Shown: positions 36,836 through 47,660 of the stretch, one piece after another | How positions within the stretch are numbered: position 1 is the first letter of the stretch | How the letters are laid out: every line of letters starts with the position of its first letter | Assembly (NCBI GenBank): GCA_011009095.1 | Contig: VTPC01090691.1 | Span: forward strand, 114,142-178,141 | Reading direction: 5' to 3' | Source of the DNA: Ignelater luminosus | Taxonomy: Eukaryota > Arthropoda > Insecta > Coleoptera > Elateridae | Length of the DNA: 64,000 bases | Program-made: the position numbers and the translations under genes | Notes under the pieces: model-generated | What the model was told of the DNA's origin: nothing | The model's input: only the letters and a program-made list of their open reading frames with translations | The model's database searches: none

Positions 36836-37066
36836 TTATGTTTCACTATCAACATCACTTGCACAATCTTCGTCCATTTCCATGTCTATATATTCACCAT
36901 ATTGACTATCATCACCCGTAGTTTCTTGTTTCCACTTTGTGACGTGGTGTTGGTTATTTTGTGAGTTTTGCGAATTCGACTTGTTACCACCTTGGTTCGA
37001 TTTCGCCTCTTCTTCCTGCTGCATCCTCTTGTGTTTCGTCCTCCTATTTTGGAACCATACTTTTAC
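36836..37066 (-). CDS. ems: empty spiracles-class homeobox protein, terminal coding exon
   Basis: The exon encodes the last 76 residues of a homeodomain transcription factor of the ems/E5 (vertebrate EMX) class, which specifies head segments, brain neuromeres and tracheal openings in insects. It opens with VKVWFQNRRTKHKRMQQ, homeodomain residues 45-60: recognition-helix Q50 and N51 are intact, and H56 in RTKHKRMQQ is a hallmark of insect ems/E5. A low-complexity N/Q/S linker follows, then the acidic tail EYIDMEMDED, matching the IDMEMDE motif at the end of insect ems proteins, then CASDVDSET and TAA. A clean splice acceptor (TTGTTGCAG) precedes the exon in phase 0, at the conserved intron between homeodomain residues 44 and 45. 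No start codon belongs to this exon. The residues before it lie on exons not found in the window. The paralogue E5 cannot be excluded. Confidence 0.92.
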   Translation of the reverse strand, partial: VKVWFQNRRTKHKRMQQEEEAKSNQGGNKSNSQNSQNNQHHVTKWKQETTGDDSQYGEYIDMEMDEDCASDVDSET

Positions 37067-37080
37067 CTGCAACAAAAAGA
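37067..37080 (-). other. ems: Splice acceptor of the ems terminal exon
   Basis: On the minus strand the intron ends TCTTTTTGTTGCAG, a T-rich tract and CAG, directly before GTA-AAA (Val-Lys, homeodomain 45-46). This position is the known conserved intron of EMX-class homeoboxes. Confidence 0.88.
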
Positions 37081-39189
37081 AATAATAAATAATAATTATA
37101 ACTGTTATAACAACATACTTTTCAATGTAATCAAATCATATTTACATTTAATATAATAAATAATAAGGTTAGAATACAATCGATACGATTTATATTATTA
37201 ATCTTTTATAAATCTTTTTGTTCATGACATTCGAAATGAACTTTTATATTTGAGATTAGAGATATCTTGACGTTCAATGACGTTTGTATGCATATAAAAT
37301 TGTTGATCGACAAAAGAAGAAAGAATGAAATTGAGTTTACGGTACTGTATGGCATTTTTCAAGTTAAAATTGGTGTTATTGTTAAAGATTAAACTTCATT
37401 GTTGAATATAACACATCAATAAAACTATGTAATTGGATTATTGGCCGGTGATTAAAATTTACAGTACAAGTTTGCTGTTATTAGAAATTTTATTTTAACT
37501 TTAAGTTGTTCATTTTTATCAATCTAGATAGTAAATAAAACAGATTAGAAAATAAACGATCAGAACAGTTTTGATTGGAACCTGGCTCGTTGAATAAAAA
37601 GTGCAGTCTGCTATAATCAGAAACGGTTCGGAAACAGCGAGGGGTCTTTTTTAATGCATTTTCTATTAAATAAAAGTTTCGCAAACTAAAGCACAATCGG
37701 GCATGGGTTTAGGTGCAATTTAGGAGTCTGATGTGAATCTAAACACTCCTTTCAAATTTACTTGATAAATTCATCTAGGTTGTCATAAGAAAGCAATGTT
37801 CATAACGAAAACAGGATTTTCTCACGTTTATGAACTCTTGTAGCTTTTCTAATGTTTCCAAAAGAAATACGAGGATTTACAAGACTGAGAACATTTCAAA
37901 CAGAATTTTGTGACTAGTTATATGTTGATGTTCGGCAAGTGCCGGCTACGGTATGGATTGGTTTCACGTAAGGCAATTTCAGGACCTAAATCAGGCTAAA
38001 AAATAAAAACCTTAACTTTTCATGAATGAAGATGTTACTTTGAACCTACCTCTTAATACTTGAGAACACGCACAATTTTAGTCTAATATTATACAAACTA
38101 TCAAGGTATCGGTCTTCTGCACTCAGAAGAGAAATAGAATCAGCCATTGGGAAGCTAATAAGGAATAATGAGTCGAAACTACTAAAAATGCACTAATGTA
38201 CATATTGAAAACGGAAAACTGGCTCTGTCATCATTTTGTCTCAGTACATAAGCACAGCTACTCAGAGAAGGGCAAGGATTATCGAACGCGGCCACACTTA
38301 CCTATAAAGTGTTGCTGAACACAGTCGTTAGAGCTATCCATAGAATATTAATACTTCATGGAACGTTTGTATCTGAATCTTTGATACACCTAATCAGAAG
38401 ACCATGAAGTGCCTAAATAAGAAACTGGCTAAGCTGGTTATGACTCTACTGAGATTGACAGTTATCGATCGGACGTTCGCATAGAATAATTCTCGACATA
38501 CGTTAATAGTCAAACACCTTCTTGATCAGTCATCTTAATTTAGATACGTGACACATTAACCGCGCCTGTGATATCACCTGAGCGTCTTTCCAATCATTCA
38601 AGCAGTCAAGTCATTCTATCGTTTAATCAGAAGAAGATGACATAGAAAATCTAATGATTTTAGGGGACGTTAACGAGAGGACCACTTAATTAAATAATAA
38701 AATAAATAAATTTTACAACTAATGCGAGAAATCAAAAGTAGGAAAGTATAACAAACTGTAATCATCTATCAAATGCAATGGTTGCGATTACGGAAGCTAA
38801 TAAGCATGAACCTAAAACATTAGTACACGATCAAGCCTCGTGTGATTTGCCCAGTTTGCCATTTTCAAGATTATTCCTCTTTATTTTGATACCCTGATGT
38901 TCAGAGGAGACACTAAAGAAATAAAAACACAATCTTCATAAACCCTTTCAATATAATAAAATATTAGATTTAGATTTAGACAAGTCAAACTGGTTACTAA
39001 CGACTAGACAACATGGATGGCACTTCTGTTTCTGTTACTAAAGATTATCCTGTTGAGAAATGTTAACCTACAAGTAGCAGTAAGTTTCATTTAATAGTAA
39101 AGGAAAAACGAATAAATTTTTTTAAATTTTTGAAATATTTCTGAGCTTGTTCCTCATTCATTTCAACATAAGTTTCTTCATATCTTATT
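37081..39189. other. Presumed ems intron, unassigned
   Basis: AT-rich, with no domain-bearing frames. The portion 37,920-38,600 is slightly less AT-rich and may be a transposon remnant, but gives no motif on either strand. Confidence 0.4.
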
Positions 39190-42075
39190 AAAGAAAGTTA
39201 ATCAATGGTAAAGCTCGACTAAGAGCCACCAAAGGTGGTTCCTTTGAAGGCAAAATCCGAATGGCTTTCGTTTCCTAGAGCAAAGATCCGATCGAGGATC
39301 ACCAATCAGTAATGGAGGATGAAACCTTACATCAGAACACACCGATGGCTTGTTTGAGAGCAACGCTGAATTAGTTTCTAGTAATTCCCATGAGTAAGTT
39401 AACAAGAGAAATCGTGGACTGTTGCATGTGATCTGCTTGAGGAAGAATCCAAGTATTTTCGCTTATGGTTTCCTAGATGTACGACTGTGGGGCACCGATT
39501 AGCTTTTTGGAAAAAGTTAATGAAGACATCAGGTCACCGCAGGTGACTTGTTTGAAAGCAACGCTCATTGATTTTCTTGAGCAAGTTAGTAGTAACAGAA
39601 ACCGTTGCGTGTTTGAAAGCAAAGTTCGCATAGTTCTTGTGTCCACCTTTGTACAAGAGACAATAAAGAGTTAAGTTTGACGGAGGCCATCGATCAGATT
39701 TTTGGAGGAAATTAATGAAAGCCAAGGCTCAACATCAGGTCACCCAAGGCGACTTTGGTTTGAAGATAGCTCTCGATTAGGTTTTTGTTTATGATTTTTT
39801 TTTTAGCATCTAATATAGAAACAGAAACTATGGGCCACTACAGGCCCAGTTTCAGTTTGGAGGTAAAATCAGAATAGTCTTCGTGTATAGTTCTTTCTTG
39901 TTTAAGATGTAGATAGACTAGTCTTTCTGTTCATGAGCAAGTAAATACCAGAAAACGTACATATACCACTGTCTGCTTAAGGACAAAACGCAAGGAGTTT
40001 TAGTTCAGGGTTTCCTGGGGGGATTAATGAAGAACAATGCACGGCTGTGACCCACCGATTAGCTTTTTCAAGAAAGTTAATAAAAGTATCAGGTCACCGC
40101 AGGAAACTTATTTGAAGGCAACACTCAATAAATCTTACTTTTTAAGTAAGTTAGTAACAGAAACCGTGCCATTAAAATTTCAATTCTGTAGAAGGGTTGA
40201 TAAAGGGTTAAGTTTGACGGTGAGATATCGATTAGGTTTTTGGAGGAATTTATGAAAGTGGATGCTCAAAATTAGATGGTTTCATTTTGAAAATAACGCT
40301 AGATTAGTTCTTTGTTTATGATTTCCTGGAGCATCTGAAACTGAAACAGAAATAGAAACTGAAGGCTGCTGCAAATCCCCACTTAAAGATGAAATCAGAA
40401 TAGTGTTCGTATATAGTTTCCTACAGGGTTAGTGAATAGCGAAGTTCGATCAGACCGTGGTAGGTAGCTTGGTTGAAGGTAACGCTCAATTAAATTTTCA
40501 TTGATGATCTTCTCAAGTGAGTTAATAATACCTTCAGCTTCTTGGAATGAAGCGAAGCCCTGCATCAGTAGTTTTTTTTAAAGTAACACTCTACTAGTTC
40601 TTCGTTAATGATTTCCTTGAGCAGGTTATATAAAAACAAACCATGATGGCCCGTTTCAGGATAAAATTCAAATAGCTTTCGCATATCTATAATGTACATA
40701 GTAGAAAAGTTAGTGTAAGGTTAAATCGATTGGCTTTTTGAAAAAAATAATGAATGGTAAATCGCAACTGGCTTGTTACAGAGTGACGTTTAATTTCTGT
40801 GAGAAATCATGAATCAGAATAGTTGTTGTGCCTGGTTGTCTAGGGGGGTTGATAGAAAGCAAAATCCGTCCGTGCACCACCAATTAGCTTCTTGGAGAAA
40901 ACTAATGGAGGGCAAAACTGGACATCAGGTCATGACAAGTAGCTTTTTTGAAGACGGCGTTAGTTATTCGTTCGTGGTTGAGCAAGTTAATAATGGAAAC
41001 TGTGGGCTATTGCAAGTGTTTCAGGGGCAAAATCCGATTAGTTTCTAATAAATCGACATCTTTCGGAATTGAACCATGCCATTTTTGAATTATTATACTC
41101 AACGTTTCACAAGAAGCTTCTTTAGGAGACTTAAGAAGCACACGGCAACTGTGCTAGAGGCGAAACTTTTTAACTCTTCTAATTAGTACAGTACTTGCCC
41201 ATAAATTAGCCTGCAGGTTAATGCAGAACGATATCCGACAATGTTCATAACTGCATTGAGTGCATTGAGCAGACTCAACAGTTGACAAACAGTTGAGTAA
41301 ATCTCTGATGACATAGTACGCTACGCTACCATTACATTACATTTTTGTCTATTTATAGCAATGAGATGTACTCAAAGTAATTATAAGTAGCGGTAGCTGC
41401 TTTTTCTGCTGAATATGCCCATTGAGAAAGTTTAGGACAAAGCTCAATGGATCTCCTATTCGTGGTTTCTTCAAAAAAGTTATGTAAGACTACCTCTGAG
41501 CTTGCTTCTCCGACTAGTTTTAGTGTCCGATAATATGCCAATACCACTGGCTTGTTTGTGAGTGAATCCAGATTATTTTTTGTTCATAGCTTCATCGAGA
41601 AAATAGAAAAAATTGAGAAACGAAGATGTAGACGCAGTAGGTGTCCTTTTAGCGTGCCTGCTTGATGAAGTTTTGTCAGGGCTTTCTCTAAAAGGTTAAT
41701 AAAGACCAGGTTAGTTCCTGCTCATAATTTTATCAACAAAGTTGAGAGGCGAAGCTCGATGAGTTTCTATTCGTGTTTTTTTCTAGAAGGTTAATGCAAT
41801 CTTAAAAAGATTAATTCAAGGCGAGGTCCGACAAGGTAGCACTATTAGTAGGTTTTTTTTGGCTTCCAACTCAGATTATTTTTAGTTATAGTGGTTTCTT
41901 CGAGAAAGTAAGGGTGAAGATTTAGCTTATTTCCCAATTAGTTTTTCCGTACGATTTTCTTGAAAAAGCTAAGAGCGATATGTCATAATGTGCAACTACT
42001 AGTGATCTGTTTGAGGATGAACTCAATTTCGTTTATAGCTTTATCGAGAAAGCGGACTACCGGATGCGATCCACT
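39190..42075 (+). repeat. Degenerate tandem array, unit about 150-200 bp
   Basis: The same words recur in the same order across nearly 3 kb: a CGATTAGCTTTTTGGA(A/G) anchor followed by AAGTTAATGAA, then CATCAGGTCACC, then TTTGAAGGCAACGCTC, then GAGCAAGTTA and CAGAAACCGT. Anchors lie at about 39,495, 39,691, 40,056, 40,229, 40,727 and 40,881. Spacings are 196, 365, 173, 498 and 154 bp, roughly one, two, one, three and one units. Units are highly diverged and grow unrecognisable after about 41,700. They contain stops in all frames, so this is satellite-like, not a repeat protein. Confidence 0.7.
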
Positions 42076-45000
42076 AGTAGGCTAAGTCTTATTGATAGAG
42101 CATGAAACCCGATCCATCCCTGTGAAATAACTGAAGGGGACATGTGTTTCTTATCAATAAACCATATTCTAAAAGTTGGAGTTATCAAAATTTCCTATTT
42201 AGTCTTACATTCATTGCCTGAGAAAGATCGACTTATTAACATGTTTTGTCTTGCCTTAAGAAGTTAGAAAAACGAGAAAGCCACATTGTGAGTTTCCTAT
42301 ATTTAACTTCACAAAAAGGTACAAAAACTTTAAGAAAAGACTGATTAGAAATAGAAAGCGTCACGATGAAAGATTTAAAGTATTATCAGTAATCAGCGCA
42401 CATAAATAGAGTCAAAAGTAAAAAACTTTATGAAACTGGTTAGATTTGATCACCATTTAACATATGCAAACTCCACAGAATGTTGTGTGAGAAAATTAAA
42501 GAAAATAATTTTTGTTTTGTGTAGAATAGACATTGAAGAAACCCAAACTTGACTCGTTCAGACAAGGATCATCTTTTTAAGATTCTAAAAAGGTTTCTCC
42601 AATTCCTTCTTCAAGAAAACATTCTTTACGGATCTTTTCTTGCTTTTATCAGGATTACTTGAAGCAAAAACTTTTGAGTATCACCATGACACAAAACAAC
42701 TAAATACTTTATTAAAGAAATCTTACAATCCTTAAAAACAGAAGTTGTTTCTAAAGATTTTATTTTCATATTCTAGAAGATAAATCTTTTTAATTAAAAA
42801 ACTCAAACTCGCAAAAATTGAAATTTTAAGAAATTGTTGAACTTAACAATTACAACGCTGGATGGTTAGTTATTGAAGATGACTTTTGGAGCTACAAGGA
42901 AGATGAAGAAAGTTTTGCTAGAACTTTTTGCCAGTTTTTTACATTATCAAATAATACGCATACCCAATAGCTTACAAGAAAATGCAAAACAGTAGATTTA
43001 CTATTGCTTTATCTTCTACTGATTATTTTGAAGCTTGATTAGTTCGGATTCTGATGCTTGGTGTAAAGAAAATCTCTCAACTTTAAATATTTATTATTTT
43101 GTAAATAAAAACAAAATATATAAACATAATATTTTTAACTAAGATTCTCTCAGTTTTGCTTAATTTCTATATCAAAAAATGTACAAATAGTACACTTGTC
43201 AAGATTAACATACAATGCACCATAAAATAACAAGAATTAAGTAACACCAACACTCTTATTAACACTAAATTCTATATAATTAATTGTTCATACTAAAAAT
43301 TCAAATTTAATTTTCACAACACGGTTTTAAACTGTGTCAAAGATAATAAAATTGACAGGTACAAATGATATTGAGATCATATCGGATTTATGTGTACGGG
43401 CTTTTATATGCTGATGTGATTTGTATTTAAATGCGTTACTATCAGATTAGTAGTTTGGAAAAATAAACTAAAAGCCAACATTTGTTTAATTCGATTACAG
43501 TAATAAATCTAATAATAGGATTGATTTTAAAAAAATATTTTCAGCCAATAACACAAAAATATAGCCAAATTTAGTGTAAAAGTAATTTATTGTTTGTTTA
43601 ATCAAGGGTGTTTTAATAATCTGCTATTGTCAAAACAACTTTTGTAAATTTGAATAAATAACGAAGTGAGTTACAGTTTTTTAATTAATTTAATTAAAAC
43701 AAAATGCTTTTGACTAATTAAATGGTCTGTATCATTATAATTATAATAAGCTACGCTTACGCTCCTCCGTCTACTTTTTTAAAAATTGCAAATTGACAGT
43801 TTTTTTTTTAGATTTGACGAGGACTATGAAACTATCAAAAACGAATATTTATGCAAAAATAGAATTGAGCATTCTTAACATTTAATTATCAATACGTTCG
43901 GTGTCACGCCTGCATATTTTTATTTCATCCTAGATATAATTGATATATGTGAGTACAAACAATAACTCATTACGCCCGCGTCGATGATTATTATATAAAC
44001 AAATCAATAGCCATTATCATATGCGGTAATGTAGGAAGGCATTCGGACAAATAAATAATATGAGCTGTTAAAAAGACCCACTTAATTTTGACTGTGATTG
44101 TTTCTGTTACCATATTCTATTACATCATTACTACAGCAGTAAACAGTAATTTATTCGTTATTTAGCTTTAATTGCATTAGTTTTATCTGCGATAATTAAA
44201 CAGGGCGCCAGCGCGAGTGGGCAGACGTGGTGTTTGGACTACAGTAACAACCACGAACAATACGAATACGACCCTATAAATAGTCGAGATCGAGCAAAAT
44301 AACTGACTCGCCTTGCTTGTTGTACCGCTTATGATTAACTTTATATTATGATGTCAAACACGTATAAATTTATTTACAATTATACGTCTGTATCCTCTTA
44401 TATGGAAGCTATTAGAATATGTATGGAAGCAACTGACAGGTGAATGAATTTTATAATAGAGCCCCTGTTACTTATAGGTTACTTCACGCTTTGGCGCCAT
44501 TAAAAATACATCGCCTTTTTTCTTGTTCATCGATATTCGGTGTGTACAGTACATAAGTAATCTTTACCAAGAATGTCGTAGCCGCGCTTCGTCCGAGTAT
44601 TTAATATGGTAGTCATATTCAATAATTAAACCAATATCATGATACGTGATACATATGCAATACACTGAAATAAAATTGCTATTTTAATAAATCAATTTGA
44701 AGGGTGGCTAGCGTTTTTATGGTTATTGCAGAAATAATTGTTTTAATAATCGCCCAATCGGTTTTCTCTCTTTTTTTTCTGGGTTACGTTTTAGTATTCT
44801 ACTTTATTAACCTTGAACAGATCTTGACCAAATCTAATAATACTGTACGCGTGGTGTGATTTTCTTTGACAAGTTTGTCTAATTAGAAACGTCTAGAAAT
44901 GAATGTCTTTCGTTAATTAGAGCATTTATTGAGCAGTAAAATATCCAAAGGTAGCATGTATAACCTTATTTGGCCTAGGTAATCATTGGATTGCTACTTG

Positions 45001-45588
45001 CTAAATTATTTTGACTGATTGAAACAGAAAAAAAGCTGATAGTATCAAGTAGTAGGCTAAGAAACAAATTTCTCCTGGTTGGAGCAGTTCAAAGCAAATA
45101 CAGAAACTTCCTCTTTAACGGAATGGCAAAACCAGATACTCCTAGTAAATGTTTCTGTAAATTGAGCTCAATGCCCTTTTATTAGTATCCCTTGCCTTCT
45201 CCTTGGCAAAATTCCAGTTGATCTGTGTTCCATCTTGAAAAATTCCTTGTATTCAAACCATTTTGTGTGAAAGAATAGACACTGTTGAACATTCCGTTCA
45301 ACAAAAGTTTCAAATAGATTCCAATTCTTAACTGTCTAAACGAAAACAAATCGAGGACAGTTCAAACTCTTTTGTAAAAATGAAAGACTAATGGTATAAT
45401 ATAAATTCTGAGTACAAAAAACTTTTGCAAATCATTAAGTTTATCTTGTCATTTCATGCCAAAATAGAAAAGTGTTTCTATACTCCGTACACATAATTAA
45501 ATTTCAAAACTAAATAAAAAAGTTGAGCGACAGCTAAAGTTGTTAATACTTTAGTGGCCATCTTTGCTACCACCAGGATCACACCTTA
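42076..45588. other. Presumed ems intron, with candidate enhancer
   Basis: Without coding domains or recognised transposons. 42,080-43,880 is plain AT-rich sequence. 43,900-44,560 stands out and is listed separately. 44,800-45,585 is again unassigned. Confidence 0.4.
43900..44560. promoter_or_regulatory. Candidate cis-regulatory region in the ems intron
   Basis: Compact mixture of homeodomain-type words (TTAATTGCAT, GATAATTAAA, TAATTA cores) and short GC-rich motifs (GGGCGCCAGCGCGAGTGGGC near 44,202, TTTGGCGCCATTAAA near 44,491) in otherwise AT-rich, transposon-free DNA. This texture is common in conserved non-coding elements near developmental genes. Conservation itself cannot be judged from one sequence. 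Confidence 0.3.
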
Positions 45589-45804
45589 AGCTTCATTCAC
45601 AATACCTAAATTAATAATTAGAATTAGTACTTATAATTATACTTGGAATATCTTTGAAAACTTGCATTCGCATTGTTAAAACTAATTTAGCAATTGGTCA
45701 ATATTTAACTGCGCCCTCTATGAGCCATTCATAAGCTTACAAGATTCTACGGCTAAGTGTAATTACTAATTCTAATTACTAATTTGGGTATTGTGAATGA
45801 AGCT
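45589..45804. mobile_element. PIF/Harbinger-type MITE, 216 bp
   Basis: Terminal inverted repeats begin AGCTTCATTCACAATACC on both ends (45,589 rightward, 45,804 leftward) and continue with few mismatches for about 50 bp (AAATTARTAATTAGAATTAGTA on the left, its near complement on the right). The 3 bp outside each end are TTA (45,586-45,588 and 45,805-45,807), the target-site preference of PIF/Harbinger elements. There is no coding content. Non-autonomous; mobilised, if ever, by a transposase elsewhere. Confidence 0.8.
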
Positions 45805-45849
45805 TTAAACTGTTTTTAGCAAAAATTATGATATACTAAGATTGAAGAT

Positions 45850-47660
45850 TCTCTTTGTAATGCTTTCGATACAGCCTCCCATACAAGAAAATGAGTAAAA
45901 AAGAAAGCGAAAGAAGTACACGGTTATCTATAGAACCGTTGAGTATTACAGTTCAATGTTGTGTTTTGCGTTCCAATTCAGGATCGACCATTTCTATCAA
46001 TACCGTCATGTCTCTTATGATAAATTATGCTATACGATTAAGATTTTCGCTTGGCGCTACCCTCGATACAGTGTCCTATACGGGAAGTGAGATCGAAAGG
46101 CAAAAGCAAGTCGTGTATAGGATGTTTGACTTTGCGCTTTAATTTTACCAGTCTCATGCCGCCGGACAGAACTTTATTTGAACAGATTGTGGACTAAAAT
46201 GAATAATTGCTCTTTGTACCGTTTTCGACATATGCTCCGAGAAGGTAAAACAATACATCTAAGGGCGGCTAGAAAAATCATCATCAAGTATGTACAGTAA
46301 GCTTAGAAAAAGCAGCCAGAGCTGCTTTAAAGAACTGTATATCAACAAGTGCCCTTCCTCGGACTGTACGTCTGGCCTTTGTGTAATCAACTGTCAATAC
46401 ACGCAACAGCTAGACCAGCTTCCCGCTTGTGCACCACTCGTCATTCTCATTCTCAACCAAGTAGGCACAAAGAAAATGAAGAAAGCACACAGTTGAGTCG
46501 TCCATAGCACGGTTTACCTTGTTACAGTTCAATGTTATGCTTTGCTCTCCAATTTAAGACGGTCACCATTCAGAATCTGCCGTCGCTATTGTACCGCCTC
46601 CGGCGGCCTCCATTCAAGATCAGTCAACACAATAAATCTTAAGAAATAAATTATGGCACAAAATCTAGGATTGATTTCGCGTTGTCTTTGGTACAGCCTT
46701 TCTTGAAAATGCTGAAGAAACACATTTAAAAGAAAATGAAGCAAAAACAAAGTCGTCAATAGGATGATTCACTTTGTTATAGTTTATAGGCGGCTTCCAA
46801 CAGGTTCCAACGCTACATACACAAGAAAAGATGATTTAAATAAGATTACAAATTGTGCTTCGCGCTGCCTTTAACATAGCTTCCTATACAAGAAGGTGAG
46901 AAAATGCATTTAAGAGTAAATTAAGCAAACTCACAGTCGCCCATAAAACGGTTTAGGTTGTTGCAATCCAATGTTGCGCTTCACGCTCCAATTGAAGGCA
47001 GCCTCCGGCGATCAACATCCAGGATCCGTCGCCTTTAGCTATTAACTTTTGTAGGAAATATAAGGATTTGCTTTGCACTGTCTCCAACATAGTCTATCAT
47101 ACGAAAAGTAGAACAGCTCATAGTTCTTCATAAAACGGTTCACAAAAGCTGCAGTTCCCTTGGCGCCCTAATTCGCAGTCGTTTCCGGTGGATACTACCC
47201 AGGCCATGCCACCAAAGGCAGCACTACCATAAACATTTTTAGGAAGAATTCTGACGCAAGATCAAGCATTGTAAAGTTCAGTTTTTACCTTTTTAGGACT
47301 ACGTCATTATCTGGTGATTTTACGTCTTCACTTGACAACCCTGAGAGTAACTAAAATACGAAAAGGCACTGCCGTCTCGATGTTCAAGCTGTCAGTTAAT
47401 AAATTAATATAGGTGGTGCCTTTTTTTCTTTAGTTTTCTACATCTCTGGTTTAATTAAAGTCAAAACGAGTAAAGATTCAGTTTTATTGCCTTCGATACA
47501 GCCTCCCATATTACAGGTGAGAAAATACATTTAAAATAAACGAAGCAAACATCTATAGATCAGGGCACATTGTTACAGTTTCAGTTTAAAACCGCCTACC
47601 GTTCTTACTGTGCCGCTCAAGCGGCAACATCATAACACTTATTTCGAAATATGGTATAAG
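45850..47660 (+). repeat. Second degenerate tandem array, unit about 160-215 bp
   Basis: Units share, in order, a CTTTCGATACAGCCTCCCAT anchor, an AAGAAGGTGAGAAAAT stretch, AAACAAAGTCGTCCATA, ACGGTTCACNTTGTTACAGT, TCAATGTTGCGCTTCGC, GCTCCAATT, and a GC-rich CCTCCGGCGG word followed by CATYCAGGATC. Anchors lie near 45,868, 46,065, 46,226, 46,691, 46,872, 47,085 and 47,495, giving about 8-10 units at variable period. Divergence is high and individual units are truncated. Frames such as 45,891-46,142 are by-products of the repeat. It is unrelated in sequence to the array at 39-42 kb. Confidence 0.7.

Noticed and set aside
37948-38600. Possible coding fragment in the intron
   Set aside because: Composition is less AT-rich but stops are frequent on both strands and no motif appears.
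39190-42075. Degenerate array considered as a repeat-protein gene
   Set aside because: Units have non-multiple-of-three spacings and stops in all frames.
45891-46142. 83-codon frame as a gene
   Set aside because: It lies inside the degenerate tandem array and is not conserved between units.
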